A stretch of 64,000 bases of DNA from Penicillus capitatus (lineage: Eukaryota; Chlorophyta): contig OZ287694.1 of assembly GCA_965649825.1 (NCBI GenBank), positions 1,550,001 to 1,614,000 of the forward strand, written 5' to 3'. Shown here piece by piece: positions 1 through 12,220 of this stretch (its first letter is position 1; the number at the start of each line of letters is the position of its first letter). The translations under genes were made by a program, and so were the position numbers. The notes under the pieces were generated by a model, which saw nothing but the letters and a program-made list of their open reading frames with translations, searched no databases and had not been told where the DNA came from.

Positions 1-1929
1 AAGTTCTCATTCGAGTACGGTAGATTCAGTGTGCCCTACACGCTGTTCGAGAAGAACGGCAAGTGTCCGATCGCTATGACGACGGACGAGGAATTGGGCG
101 ACTGGACGATGCCGGACAGTGCAGCAACGAAAGACTTCTGGATGCGCAACAGCGAAGAGCAGCACACGACAGAGATGGCCAAGACATCAGACGTCCACGT
201 CGACGTGATCGCAAAGTTCCTCTGCATCGATCTGAACTGTATCCGATTCAGTTATTGCAGTCTCTGGAAGCCGTGGAAACGGTTTTGTTGTCCGAGGAAT
301 CTGTTGGGACAGCTGGCAGCGTCCAATCTTCCAATCCGTGCTTTCAGATCGGAGTCCTTTCAAACATTTTCCAACTGGGTCTTCTACTCACTCTTCAGTC
401 GATTCATCTGTCTCCTGATTCTGGACACTCTGGCAGCTGTCCTCTTCTCACACGTCACACTGATCTATGGACTTGGACATGGAGACGACGATGGATGGGA
501 GAAATGGCTCTCCTTTTCCTTCATTAGTGCGACTTTCTTGATATCTCTGTTCACACTGTGGCTCGTCCGTTGCTCGGTGATCAAGTGAGTCACTCACTCA
601 TCAGTAGGGATACGTCAAGGTCTGACGGTCGTGCGATGCAGATTGCTCAACGTATTGGTCACTCTGTTGCTGGTCATTCACGTCTTCCAGTATTCAGAAC
701 AGAGCCAGTATTCTGCCTTCTTAACCTCCATCGAGTGCATTCTCTGCTGGATCCTGGTAACCCATTTCCAATCCCTCGTGCATTGATGACTGATTTCGCT
801 TTCTGTACGTGCATGTTCATACAGATCGTCGAGGCTCTGCGGCCCTTCGACAGCATTGGACACTTCGTCTCCGTGGTCATCTACTCGTTCAGAGCTATCA
901 TACCTTTCTGCGTCCTTGGCGCATCTGTCTTGTTTGGTTTCGCTTTCTCCTTCCGAATTCTCTTTAATCTGAAGTTCTATAATGATACCCACAGCGACGG
1001 CGGAGCACCAGGACCAGACGAGACGCTTACGGCGACTGTCGACGAACTTGATACCAGCAGTGATGGCGGAGCACCAGAACCAGGACCAGACGAGATGCTT
1101 ACGGCGATTGCCAACAACACTGGATGTCCAGTAAACAATGACGACTATGGAGACCTCAGCTCTTTCTTTCATGTCCTGAAGCTCCTCTTTCAGGCAGCCG
1201 CCGGCAACTTCGAAGAGAAGGTGCCATCCCTTGGGCGGTCAGTTTCCGATTCACATTATGGTGTGTATTTAGGCTTTTCGATCAACGCATACATTCATTG
1301 GCGTGTGGAGATCACTCCTGTTCAACGGTTTCATCTTCGCTGGCGGAATTGTGCTGCTCAGTCTGCTTATCGCCATCTTGAACGACACATACAGCAGCGT
1401 CCGATTCACCCAGAGGGAAGATTTGGTGAAATGTCGGGCAAGGATGGGAGGGGCCACTCTGTGTACCCCCTGGATGCTCATTGCTCTTAAGTGCATCACC
1501 CGGTGCGTCATAACAGAAAGGAGCTGATAAATCTCTTACTCAACGATCCTGTACAGGACACTCTGTTGTGACAGAAGCAATGAGAATAGGCCAATGCAGT
1601 CGATTAACACAAGCCGCAGTTACTGTCGCCGATTTCGTCTGGATGCTCGTGACCGACAGAAGTTCTTTCACTATTTAGTTCCTGTGAGCCAGACAGGTGA
1701 ACAGACACCAGAACGGAAGACCAGAAAGCTGCTTTTATTCGAGAGAATGATTCAGAGAAAGATGCAACAATATACCGAAAGGGTCGATCAACAGTTCGAG
1801 AGGGTCGATCAGCAGTTAGCCAAGTTCGACGAACAGTTTAACTGCATACTGGGCACAATGACAAAGCTCGATGAGCGCTTGCAGCAGATGCAAAAGATAT
1901 TCGGAGCCGAAGGCGCGGAGGAAATCTAA
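1..1929 (+). CDS. TRP-like ion channel, paralog A (5'-partial)
   Basis: This is the 3' part of a six-TM cation-channel gene; the N-terminus lies before the window. Inferred exons are 1-584, 642-756, 825-1220, 1273-1502 and 1575-1929, all with GT...AG introns of 52-72 nt that keep frame. In order it encodes the conserved linker (EYGRFSVPYTLFEKNG), S1-S2, an S3 helix, S4-S5 (PFDSIGHFVSVV onward), an acidic pore turret, a pore helix with filter-like GNFEE, and S6 (VLLSLLIAILNDTY). The cytoplasmic tail has the family motif FFHYLVPV followed by a coiled coil (QQFERVDQQLAKFDEQF). It is closest to paralog D at 39.9-42.3 kb. The turret contains an imperfect tandem repeat (DGGAPGPDE / DGGAPEPGPDE). 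The S6 motif followed by Asp-Thr-Tyr is typical of TRP and polycystin channels. Ion selectivity and gating stimulus cannot be told from sequence. Confidence 0.8.
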
Positions 1930-3068
1930 GAACTGAAGGGACAGTTGACGACTGTGCCGAATAAGACCACTTAACGACAGAATACTTCTATCAAGCCGTT
2001 TGCGGACAATGAAGACTGAATCGCGAATACAATGACCCACTTATTGAATTTCAGCGCACGTCGATCGTATTTGTTTTCCTTGAAGACATGCATGATGAGG
2101 CGGTGTACTTTTTGGTGCTGAGTTTCCTTACATTCAGCGGCTTGTGATTCTTTTCTATACATTTGCACTCTTTTGACGCTAAAGTACGGACCGTACATCG
2201 TCTTTATGCTTCATGATTTTGCACCGACCCTGCCTTCCACTCTTCCCACATCGCAGGGTATCATTTCCCGGCTTATGATATATCATTTTGTCCATTTTCG
2301 CTAATCAACATTCAGCCTTTAGTCGAGACTCCTGTATTCACATATCGAGCCGTTTTTTGAATGAGAGATCATACATGTCGCTGACCAGATCGTTATCTTT
2401 TATACGACCCCGTAGAAGTACACTCGTATAAACCTCAATCCTACTTAAGAGTCACTATCAAAAGACTGTCTTTCGTGAGGTCTTCTTGTTGGTTTTACAG
2501 AGTCGACATCGATTGTGTACAGTATTGCCAGACCTATTTGTCTTCTGCCAGAGGCACCTGTTCTTCCTTTTTTGCTCTGCTTCTAAACTCTTGTACAAAC
2601 CTATTCGAAACAACAACTTAGTGGATTTTATGGACGCGGTCGAACGCAAAGAATGGAAGATTCTGGATCATTCTACTGTGAACTGCAGCACTAAATACCT
2701 CAGCGAAAGGCTTTAAACATACATTCACACACTGTCAACTGCAGGACAGGAATATTCCTTTTTCGTCAAACCGTAGATGTATAATGTCGTTCACTTTTTG
2801 TGGATACCACTGCTTCTCTCTGTCCGATTGCCTTGTAGAATCTCATTTTTTATATGGGCGATGAGAACAGTGCGCATGTTGAATGACAGTGAACCATCCC
2901 AGCCACTGCCTTGTCGTCGTCATGGAGTGTTATTACTGGATACCCGATCCATCAACAATGCATTCTTATCCCACATCAATATTTTAAACAATCTGTTTGA
3001 ATCATCTACATTTCTGTATTAAAAGGAACTCGTCTGAATGTCCGTCAACCATTCCTTGCTGTTTACAG
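1930..3068. other. Intergenic, no gene recognised
   Basis: About 1.1 kb between channel A and the Ap4A phosphorylase gene. Only short open frames without recognisable domains or conserved splice structure are present. The sequence is more AT-rich than the flanking genes. I see no tRNA, repeat array or transposon remnant. Confidence 0.5.
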
Positions 3069-4179
3069 TCAGCCCGATGAACTTCCAAAAGCAACGTATT
3101 GTAGAAGAGTCATAGGTCCCGCTTCTGTAATTTCATCCAATTCCTCTTCGGACTTGACGAACAGTGTCCCCGCAAATGCCAGCGCGCTGCACAGCAGAAA
3201 GCCTCTCAGCAAATCCGCAGTCGGTTGCCGAGCGTTACTTGAGACTGCAGTGTCCGTGCTTCTCGTGACATCTGGGAATCAAGATGAACCAGTCCATCGT
3301 CCAGATCACATTGTACGAGGCCATCTCCTCTCCGAGCCAAGGACGAGCATCTTGCAGGAGACCCAAATAAGCCTCGTGGATCTCGCTCTCCTGCCAGTCT
3401 CCGCTAAGACGGACACCGAAGGCACGGAAAGGGACTTTCAATGCCGTCACATCACCCTCGGGTAAGCACGCCTTGTAGTATGCATCCAACGGCAGGGGAG
3501 AAGAATCGCACAGCGGCAGCGGCACCACCTACGACCATGCATCGCACACGTGCCCGTCTTCCCGCATCAGACGCGCCTGGATGTGTTTGTGAGGTTGACT
3601 GGCGCCGGACATGGGACCGCAGTTAAAGAATGCGACGCCCCCTTCTGGCATGCACTACACTGAAGACGCTTTCCGGGCCTCTCCGCAAACACTCCCTCAC
3701 TTTCAGCGTCTTCCATGTCGCCGAGACATCTGCCAGTGTGAGTGGCCGGTGCTGATGCTCGTAGCTACGCGTCACGACCAGGACGTGGCGATCCACGAGA
3801 TTAAACTTGTTCAGCAGGAGCACGTGCGTCTCGCTGAGATCCATCACCCAGAGATCCGGATCGTATGGCAGGAACGGATTCCCCTTCTTATCTCTCAAAC
3901 CATCGCTCTGCACAGCGACATCGCATTGCCGAGGCATCGGTACTTGGTCGTGGCGTTGGATTTGCGTTTGAGGGCCTCGGAGATACGCACGACGAAGTGC
4001 CCTCTGCTGACGGGGTCTTCCAGGAGGTGCACCTTCGTCGGGGTCTTCATCACGGCGCCTCGTTGCTCGGCACGACGATAGCGCTCTTCGATGCCATTCC
4101 ACAGTTCGCGTCCGGCTGAGCACATCGTTCGCGGAGTCGACGTCATCCAGCGGAAGGAAACGCGCGCTGTCAGATGCAT
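3069..4179 (-). CDS. APA1: ATP adenylyltransferase / Ap4A phosphorylase (APA1/2-like)
   Basis: Predicted to split diadenosine tetraphosphate by phosphorolysis to ATP and ADP. The catalytic signature is clear: FFNCGP, then SGASQPHKHIQ, the H-x-H-x-x variant of the HIT superfamily in which the second histidine would be the nucleophile. Other family landmarks are LLEDPVSRGHFVVRI near the N-terminus, NPFLPYDPDLWV, LNKFNLVDRHVLVVT, SYNVIWTMDWFILIPR, and a C-terminal FAGTLFVKSEEELDEI ending at the stop at 3069-3071. Inferred introns are very short (about 34-50 nt). The one directly after HKHIQ seems to use a GC donor. Possible ATGs are at 4179, 4146 and 4125; the last fits the family length best. 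It lies head to head with CDKAL1, whose ATG is at 4191, so the two share an intergenic stretch of 11-65 bp and probably a bidirectional promoter. Confidence 0.85.
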
Positions 4180-4190
4180 CGAACGGCAGA

Positions 4191-6035
4191 ATGATGGAAA
4201 TCGACGATATCGAAGACATTCCGCTGCCGCTGGACGTCACCCTGCGTCCCCGGCAGAGATCCGTGGCGCTCCGTCAACGTCAGCAGGAGCCCGGTCGAGG
4301 ACAGGGCGCCGTTCCGGGGACGCATGCCATCTGGGTGCGCACTTTCGGCTGCGCGCACAACCAGAGCGATTCCGAGTACATGCTGGGTCAGCTGCAGAGC
4401 TATGGATACAGGCAAGCAGGAAGTGGATGGCGGAGAGGGGAGATGTGCTGTTTGGTTTCTAGACTGGTGGAAGAGAAGGAGACGGCCGATTTGTGGATTG
4501 TCAATAGCTGCACGGTGAAGGGTCCCAGTCAGTCTGGTATGACAAACCTGGTCGAGACGGGACGAAGACTGGGGAAGAAGCTGGTCGTGAGTGGCTGCGT
4601 GCCGCAGGGTGATCGACGCAACGCCGCCATCAAAGACCTGAGCGCCATCGGTTCTCCTGTGCCCGCAGAAATGACAGCCGTGATGTGGCGGCGGTCGTGC
4701 CCTTAGGTGTGACGCAGATCGATCGCGTCGTGGAAGTGGTGGAGGAGACGCTGAAAGGGAACGTAATTCGATTGCTGACGAAGAAGGAATTGCCGCAGTT
4801 GGATCTGCCCAAGATTCGCCGAAGTCCGTTCGTCGAGATCCTTCCTCTCTCGACTGGATGCCTCGGTCGCTGTACTTACTGCAAGACCAAACATGCCAGA
4901 GGTCCGTCACATCATCCTTCTTAACCGTCAGCAGCCTCCATCGATGGAACAGGCGAGTTGGGAAGCTACGATCCAGATCTTTTGGTCAAGAGAGTGAGAA
5001 GTGTAACCTCAGATCCGATGGTAATGGAGAGGAATGCTTTTCAAAGATGGCGATGGTTGGGGTGTGTAGGTCAGAGAGATCTGGATGAGCAGTGAAGATA
5101 CCGGCGCGTACGGTCGGGATCTGGGAACGGACATTACTGTTCTGCTGAGGCGCGTGGCGTCTGTTCTGCCGTCGGACGGTCGTACCATGCTGCGGATCGG
5201 CATGACCAATCCTCCCTTCATTCTGGAGCATCTGGATTTTATCGGTCGCTGTCTGAAGCACCCCTTTGTCTACTCCTATCTCCACATCCCAGTGCAGTGC
5301 GGCAGCAACGCCGTTTTGGACAGGATGAAGAGAGAGTACACCGTCGAAGGTTCGGTCACACTTTTCTCTCGCTGATTTCTCACACTTTTCTGTTCTGCAG
5401 AATTCGAGCACGTGTGTGATACGCTGTTGGCTGCCTGTCCGGAACTGGAATTGGCGACGGACATCATCTGCGGTTTCCCGGGCGAGACGGATGAAGACTT
5501 TGAGGCGACCGTGAGACTCGTGCGCAAGTATCGCTTCCTTCACTGCCACATCAGTCAGTTCTATCCCAGACCCGGCACACCTGCCGCCAGGATGAAGAAA
5601 GTACCGACCAAGACAGTGAAACAGCGCACGAGGGCTCTCACATCTGTGGTCGAGAGTTTCACCGACGGTTACGAGCATCTGATTGGACGCGAGAAAACGG
5701 TCTGGGTGATGGACACTGCAGCAGATCGGCATCATCTGGTGGGCCACACCAAGAGCTACACCCAAGTGCTCTTGCCTCCCCAAGAGGGTCTGCTGGGATC
5801 CGTCGTCAAAGTCCGAATCACGAGCGCGTCGAGGTGGTCGGTAAAGGGGGAGGTCATCGATTGGATCTTCGATCCCTGTGGCATCTCGCACGTACCGCCG
5901 CCGGCGGCGGACCTCCCGGCGACGCAGGATGTCGTTTCCGAGAGCTACTGGGACGTCTATTCTCCCTGGATCCTATTGACATTATTAATGGTGGTCTTGA
6001 GCATGAGCATCAAGGTGTTGTTAGACAGCCATTAA
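4191..6035 (+). CDS. CDKAL1: CDKAL1-type tRNA-A37 ms2t6A methylthiotransferase
   Basis: Radical-SAM enzyme that converts t6A37 to ms2t6A37 in tRNA-Lys(UUU). Exons 4191-4411, 4463-4650, 4707-4901, 4953-5002, 5070-5349 and 5401-6035 give about 522 residues. The N-terminal UPF0004 domain shows its three cluster cysteines in [18 protein letters not shown] and VSGCVPQ. The radical-SAM site is [16 protein letters not shown] (C-x3-C-x2-C). Downstream are [42 protein letters not shown] and [11 protein letters not shown], then a TRAM-like region and one C-terminal membrane helix (near [11 protein letters not shown]). The tail anchor matches the ER-anchored animal and plant form. The first intron (4412-4462) starts GCAAGC, so it is a GC-AG intron. 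The stop codon at 6033-6035 overlaps the stop of the convergent helicase gene. Confidence 0.95.
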
Positions 6036-9000
6036 AATCCGTCTGTCTCCAGGAGGGACATGACGGATGCGATGATCGGATCCTCTCGCGTATCCGCCTC
6101 CGGATTCTGGATTCTGTACGCCAGAATGTTCTCCACCTCTTTTCGCAGCATCTTGATCATGACGCCCACTTTGGGATGCACATGAAACACCGCCTTCCAC
6201 GCAGGTAGTGTGAGAATACCATCTCTGTGCTGCAGTCGTAGACTGCCGCCCGAAAACACCAGCATCGCGTAGACAGGCACCATGGAACACTGTCGCACGT
6301 AGACCTTCTCTGCTCGGGACAGGGACGTGACAGGAGCCGTTGCCAACAGATGCCGTACCCGTCTCGATGATGTCGGTGTAGACGAGCCACTCGCTCTCGT
6401 AGTGGGGCACCTTGAAATTGACAGACGCTGGATGGAGGAAGACACGTCCTTTCTCCCTTTCGTAGAACTTGAGCTGCTTGGAATCGGCATCGACCTCTTT
6501 GGATCCACCCTGCGTCGCCACATATCTGAAACCGCCACACTTGTCTCTTGGCTCATGGCTAGCGCGGCGGCGCACTTCTTAGGAGGGTGTTTCACACGGA
6601 TGAGATTCGGATAGAATCCAGCGCAGAGAGCCGCTCTGACGAATCTCGAGTTTGCGGCGAAGGCATCGAAATGCGGATCGTCTTCCGAAATGCCCCGAGC
6701 GATGCGTTGGGCGTAGGATGGCGAGACGAATCCGACATCCGCCAAGATGCGTGCGATCTCGGCACGGCTATCCAGAACGGCAAAGAGCGCCTCCGGTGAG
6801 AGGAACCTCTCCCGGCAGAATGCCACAGCGCGAGCCGATCCTCCTACACAGCAACAGTGTCACAAAGAACGATCGATCTGCACGGGGGAGATGACTTCTG
6901 AGATTGGACTCCTGAAACATCTGCACGGCAGAGAGGAGAGCCATGTGATCACTCTTTGCGTTCTGATAGGGAGCATAGATCTCGCGCTTGGCCGCATTGG
7001 CCGCGTCCCTTTTCTCCTGCGGACAGACGAAGAGCGGCCGCTCGTACGTCAGCGCCGCCGCCAACGTCAGCATCGGATTCACACACTTCAGCAGCGCGCC
7101 GTAGATTAGCATCTTGCCTAAAGTACATCAAGCTCACGAACAGAGAGAGGGATGGGGATGGCGCACCGATGTGCACGTCCATCGGCATCTTCATGAGATG
7201 TCTTCCGAGAGGCGTGAGCGTCTGCCGTTCGTCAATGGCACCCACGTCGCGCAACGTTATCACTGCCGCTTCCACCTGGGCGGCGCTGGGACGCGTCAGG
7301 CATTCCTGCAGGTGTTTCTGCAGCGAAGCGGCGTTTCCCATGAGACTCAGGACAGTCAGACACAGAGACTCTAGCGGCGTGCGGGTGATCTCTGGCGCCG
7401 TGAAGTCGGCCAGGCGATCCCAGTGATCCGTCGTGACCGCCCGAAAACAGACGCCGCATTGGACCCTTCCTGCGCGTCCCGCTCTCTGCTTTGCGGACGC
7501 CTTAGATATCCATTGCACTTTGAGTCGGCTAACGCGCTTCTCGGCATCGTAGCCGACTTCCTTGGCCAGGCATGTGTCGATGACGACTGTCACATCAGGG
7601 ATCGTCACACTGGTCTCGGCCACGTTCGTCGAGACAATGATCTTGCGAACGTCAGGGCCGACATCTTGAAAGACGCGTCGCTGCTCGGCGGGAGGGAGCG
7701 ACGCGTAGAGCGGCAAAACCTGAACACGCTCGAACGACGGAAGCACCTTGGACGACTGCAGCATCCGCACAAGGGTATGGATCTCTGCCGTTCCCGGTAG
7801 AAAAATAAGAATCGCGCCGTTCTTGCACGGAGGCGGCGGGTGTGCAGAGGATCCCCCTGCCCAATGTCGCGTCAGGAAATCTGGTCCTCGATCGTGTTCC
7901 CCGCGGATGACATAGCTCACTAGCTTCTCCAGAAGGGCATAGTCGATCTGATCCACGACCTTAGTGCGTCACCGTGTAGAGGCAGGAGAGTGACCTGCAT
8001 TTCGTCCTTGTTTTTCTTCTTCTTCGATGCGTAATGGTGAGTGAATGCTTCGCCTTCGTCGCTGTCAGCATCGGTCATTTCCCATCCGCTTCGCCGAGCG
8101 CTCTGCCGCGCGGCTTCCAGCGCTTGATGGATCTGTTCCATGAAGAATTCTCGAACGGGGAAGGTGAAGCCAGGGATGTTGAGAATGGGCACTTCTCCTG
8201 CCTGCAACAGCTACGAGCTACGGGAAGGGAGCAGAAGGAGGTGGACCGTTTGGGAGAAGTAGGCTTGGAATTCCTGTGCATTTGCTGTAGCGGACATGAG
8301 GACGATCTTGGGACAGCGAATCCTAGACGGACGAGAGGCCGACTTCTCCAGGAGTTTCTTGAGCAGGAGCAGCAGGAGATCCATCTCTACTGTTCGTTCG
8401 TGCACTTCGTCCACCAGCACGTGACTCACATCGTCCAGCGTTCCTTCCGACACGAATCTCCTCAGGAGAATGCCTAGTGGAGGATGGGACGGGTCGCATC
8501 ACGCGAAAAGACAGCGCGAAACGCACACCTGTCGTGCAGTAGAGCACACGGGTTCTCCTGGACTGCGAGTGCTGGTTCCGGACAGAGAAGCCAATGACAT
8601 CTCCAACAGACTCGGAACGCTCCTCGGCCACACGAGCGGCCAAACTCGTGGCGGAGATGCGTCTCGGCTGGGTGCAGACGATGTTGCAGCCAATACCGTT
8701 GCCACTGGCAACCGCGTCTTCCAGCAGAAACTGAGGGACCTGTGTGCTCTTCCCGCATCCAGGCATTCCTGTGATGACAACGACGGGGTGATGCTTGACC
8801 ACATCGACGACCTGGGTGGACGATAGATCACATCGCTGGTCTCGTTGAGAGTATGGACCTGGGATGAGAACATCGCGGCTGGCAGAGCTCTTCTGGCCTT
8901 GAATGCGTCGGAGGGTGCCTGATTGCCTTCTAGGCATGCCTGACGCCGTTGCAGCTCTGCATTTTCGCGTTGAACCTCCGAAGCGCTCCACTTCTTTAAT

Positions 9001-11161
9001 TGCGAGCGAACTAAATTGATGGAACGAATATCTTGCATTGTCGGATGATGTGACAGCACACCTGGCGGCTTCCTTGTTCGAGGAAGGAGTGCGTCTACTT
9101 TCTCCTCCTGTTTACCGATCTCACTCTCTATGGGCTCATCATCTTCACTGTCCGGCTTGGGCGGATCTTTGGAAGCAGCTGCAAAAGGGAGGACGCTCGG
9201 GAGTCTTTGGCGAAGGGATGAAGACTTGGAAGTTGGAAGTCTGGCTGAGCCGCTTCGTACAGCAGTTCCATCAACGCGTCAATTAGGCTGTGCACCATGG
9301 CCATCTCCACGAATTCTGCGCTCTTCTCTGCCATCTTCTCTGTCAGGTATCGCACAAACGCATATTTCATCGAAGGGCAGGAGAGGGCCAATAGAGGCAA
9401 AGTCGATGGATAGTCCTGTCCAACCTCGCCCACCACCATACGCAACGATTCCTTCCCATCCTGCACACCACGCACCTCTGCCAATAAACCAGCAGGGAAG
9501 GCACTACTACCGTCAGAGGCCGCTGTTTCCAAACGTGTGCATTCGCAGAGGCAAGGAGCTCTGCAGGGATATCAAGAAGAAGCTCCACAGAATGCGCGTC
9601 CGGTACACAGCAACAGTCGCCGTAAATGGCAACGAGCGCATCGCAGTCTTCCTGCCACGGCGATTCATCATCATCTCCCTCCCGCAGCTCCTCACTCAAA
9701 CAAATCCCTGATGCGTTCGGCTAAGACAGTTGCCTGTCGCGTCAGTATCGATCGCACCTGTGAGTTGTGTGTACAGGAGACGATGGGCCAGTAGAGGGTC
9801 TCCATCTGCCATATGCAGCGCCTGGAGGATTTCGGGAAGACGATAGCCGTACTGCACCAAGGTGTCCACGTCGGGATCTTCCGTCTCGCTCCACTCCATC
9901 TCACCGTCCGACGCCTCCTCCTCCGCGGATGCTTTGATAACACCGACCGTGTGCGTCTTGGATCCTGAAAACCGCATCCTGGCATCCAAGAAGCGCAATG
10001 CGTGTGTCGAAGCTTGCGTTTGTTGAAAGACGCTGGGAGCTCAGATTCATCCAAATGAAAACAGAGCCAATCGAGAACAGACTCCGCGAAAGACCCTGTC
10101 GGCTGTTGCGTTGCCTGATGCATGGCCTGATGGATGTCTTCCTTTGAGAAACCGTCTTTCATCAGTCTATGCTCCAACCTCTTCCACTCCTCCCGCACGC
10201 CTCCTTTACCGTCCACGACCCGGCGCGGATATCGATCCTTCAGCATCTTCTCCACGACCTCTTGCTTGGCGTGACTCATCACAATGGCCTGCGGCTCGCG
10301 TTCGAGCTTCTTTGGAGGCGGAGGCGGCGCGTCTGTCGCTTTCTGTCGCTTCTGTTCATCGTAAATCACTTTGTGGTAATTCCAGACGTCAATATACTGT
10401 GGAGGCAAGACCCGATGAAACGCGCAGTCACCTTCACCGACACCTCCATCTTCGCGAGGGGCCCTTTCGAGTGCGTAAACGAACCTGCCACGTGACAGAG
10501 GGCAGCCGCCGCAGCCGATTGCACCATCGCTTCATCGACGGCCTCGCTGACGAGTGGATCGTCCAGGAAGAGAACGATGTCTTTCTTGGCATCCTTCATG
10601 TCCGGCACCACCACCTTCTCACTCCATAAGCACTCCAGGCGCCCACTGTGTGACATCTCACTTTGCAGTAAGGCTTTCTGCCCTCAGATGTGACAGGTTT
10701 GTAGATCGGCTTTCGGCGGTTGTTTCGCTTGCACCACTCAAAGAGCAGCAGCTTTGGTGATTTGTGCGTGTAGTAGCCACTCGCACTCCCGACATCCTGA
10801 ACGGAGATGCCTGCCTTCTGATCCACCTTCAGACTGCCTCTTCTTCCAATGTCACACATGACAGCGTGCTCACCTCACTCTTCGCCTCCGGAGGCGACTC
10901 CTTGGAAACGACAGCGGCATGATGCTTCGAAACGTGTTCCTTCAGTCGACCACTCTGAACACGGCGACACAGTCTCCGCAGCGAGAGGGAATGGCGTGGC
11001 TGACGCCGCACCTGCTTGAAGATGCGGTCGCAGTGAGGGCAAGGGTGTTCGAGGTCGCGTTTGTCTGGCAACGGTGGGCCGCTGTTGCCGCATCCGGCTG
11101 CTCCCGAGGTGAAGATACCCGCCTTTGCGCGTCTGTTGTCTCGGTTCTTGATTTTTCCCAT
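6032..11161 (-). CDS. DEVH-box RNA helicase, DHX29/DHX57-type, with N-terminal C2H2 zinc finger
   Basis: A large SF2 DEAH-family helicase. The ATG at 11161 begins [15 protein letters not shown]. The first intron splits a C2H2 finger; once removed it reads [22 protein letters not shown] (C-x2-C-x12-H-x4-H). Next comes a dsRBD-like segment ([13 protein letters not shown] ... ending in an [11 protein letters not shown] helix), then UBA-like stretches with [14 protein letters not shown] as in DHX29. The core has motif [11 protein letters not shown], Ia [44 protein letters not shown] and [10 protein letters not shown]. The winged-helix, ratchet and OB regions follow ([41 protein letters not shown]). 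About ten or more short introns interrupt it. DHX29 works in 43S scanning on structured mRNAs; a DHX57 or plant DExH assignment is also possible. It is divergent from SURF6 with 8 bp between ATGs and convergent with CDKAL1. Confidence 0.88.
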
Positions 11162-11169
11162 TTTACACA

Positions 11170-12217
11170 ATGCAGCTGCATGCCGCCGAACTCGAGCCGT
11201 TGGCACTCTACTTCGACGCACGACTTCGTCTGATTCCTCTCAAGAACGTCAACGCGCACGAGAACGACGAAACGCAACGCGTGTCGTCAAAGCAGCGAAA
11301 GGAGGAGCAGAAACGCAGAGAAGCGGCGAAGAGAAGCGCCTACCGAGCGACATTCCGACCCCCGTCTGCACGAACGCACACTTCGGGTCCAGAGTCGAGC
11401 CATGCAGATGCGGAAGGGTGCGACGCGGAGCAGGACGTCGCTATGGATGAGGAAGCGTGCTCTGAGGAAGGGATCGAAGGCGAAGTGACACGGGCAGTAC
11501 TCAAAGAGCGATTGGAGGCGAAGATCGCCGCCATCCGACAGCGAACGGGATCGGCCAAGATGAGGAAGAAATCGCAGCAGGAGAAGAAAAACGCGCAGAG
11601 TGCTGTGAAGGCGAAGAAGAAACGCAGAAGGAATGCCCTTCAGAAACGGAGACGTCCGGAGGCCTCTGCGGACGATGGACCGCCGCCGAACAAGAAGGCG
11701 AAGAAAGAGAGCGAAGAAGAGGCAGTGGTGCTCAAGTCTTTGGCCTTTACCGAAGTGAAGGAGATAGAGGGAGAGAGAACGATCGGCAAGACGGGGAGGA
11801 AGCGCCGCATGGCTGAGAAGTTCCGCCGATTGGGGGTCGCTCAGGAACAGAAGGAGACGACCGATCGTTTCACCCAGACGGGCGAAGGCGGAGAGAAGGT
11901 TCGCGGACGATGGGTCGATGCCATGCCCCGACATGCCGCGTTCGTCTGTGCAGGTGATCCAGACGGAGTGGAATCGGGCGCTGCAGCGGGCGAGCGGAAA
12001 GAAGGTGCTGGACGATCCGAAACGGATCCAGAAGTCCATCGACGATGCGTTCCGCCTTAAGGCCAGGAGGGCCAAGAAGTGGCAGAAGAGGTGGTCGTTG
12101 GTGGAAGAGGAGCAGACGGAGAGGCAGGAGAAGAGGAAGAAGAATCTCAAGAGAAGATCGGAGGAGCGAAAGAAGAAGAAGGGGCAGCGCAAGGCACAGA
12201 AACGCGCAGCCGTCTGA
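11170..12217 (+). CDS. SURF6: SURF6/Rrp14-like nucleolar ribosome-biogenesis protein
   Basis: Exons 11170-11898 and 11954-12217 (a 55-nt GT-AG intron) give 330 residues. The protein is strongly basic, with Lys/Arg-rich stretches (KKKRRRNALQKRRRP) fitting nucleolar targeting. The N-terminal half contains the VLKERLEAKIAAIRQ helix matching the SURF6 N-terminal motif. The C-terminal part has the diagnostic SURF6 core: W-x3-L-x-R-A (EWNRALQRASGKKVLDDP), then KKWQKRW and a KR-rich tail. In yeast and animals this family acts in pre-rRNA processing and binds nucleic acid. Its ATG lies 8 bp from the divergent helicase ATG, so the two 5' leaders must be minimal or overlap. Its stop lies 3 bp from the stop of the convergent Alfin-like gene. 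Confidence 0.87.
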
Positions 12218-12220
12218 ACT

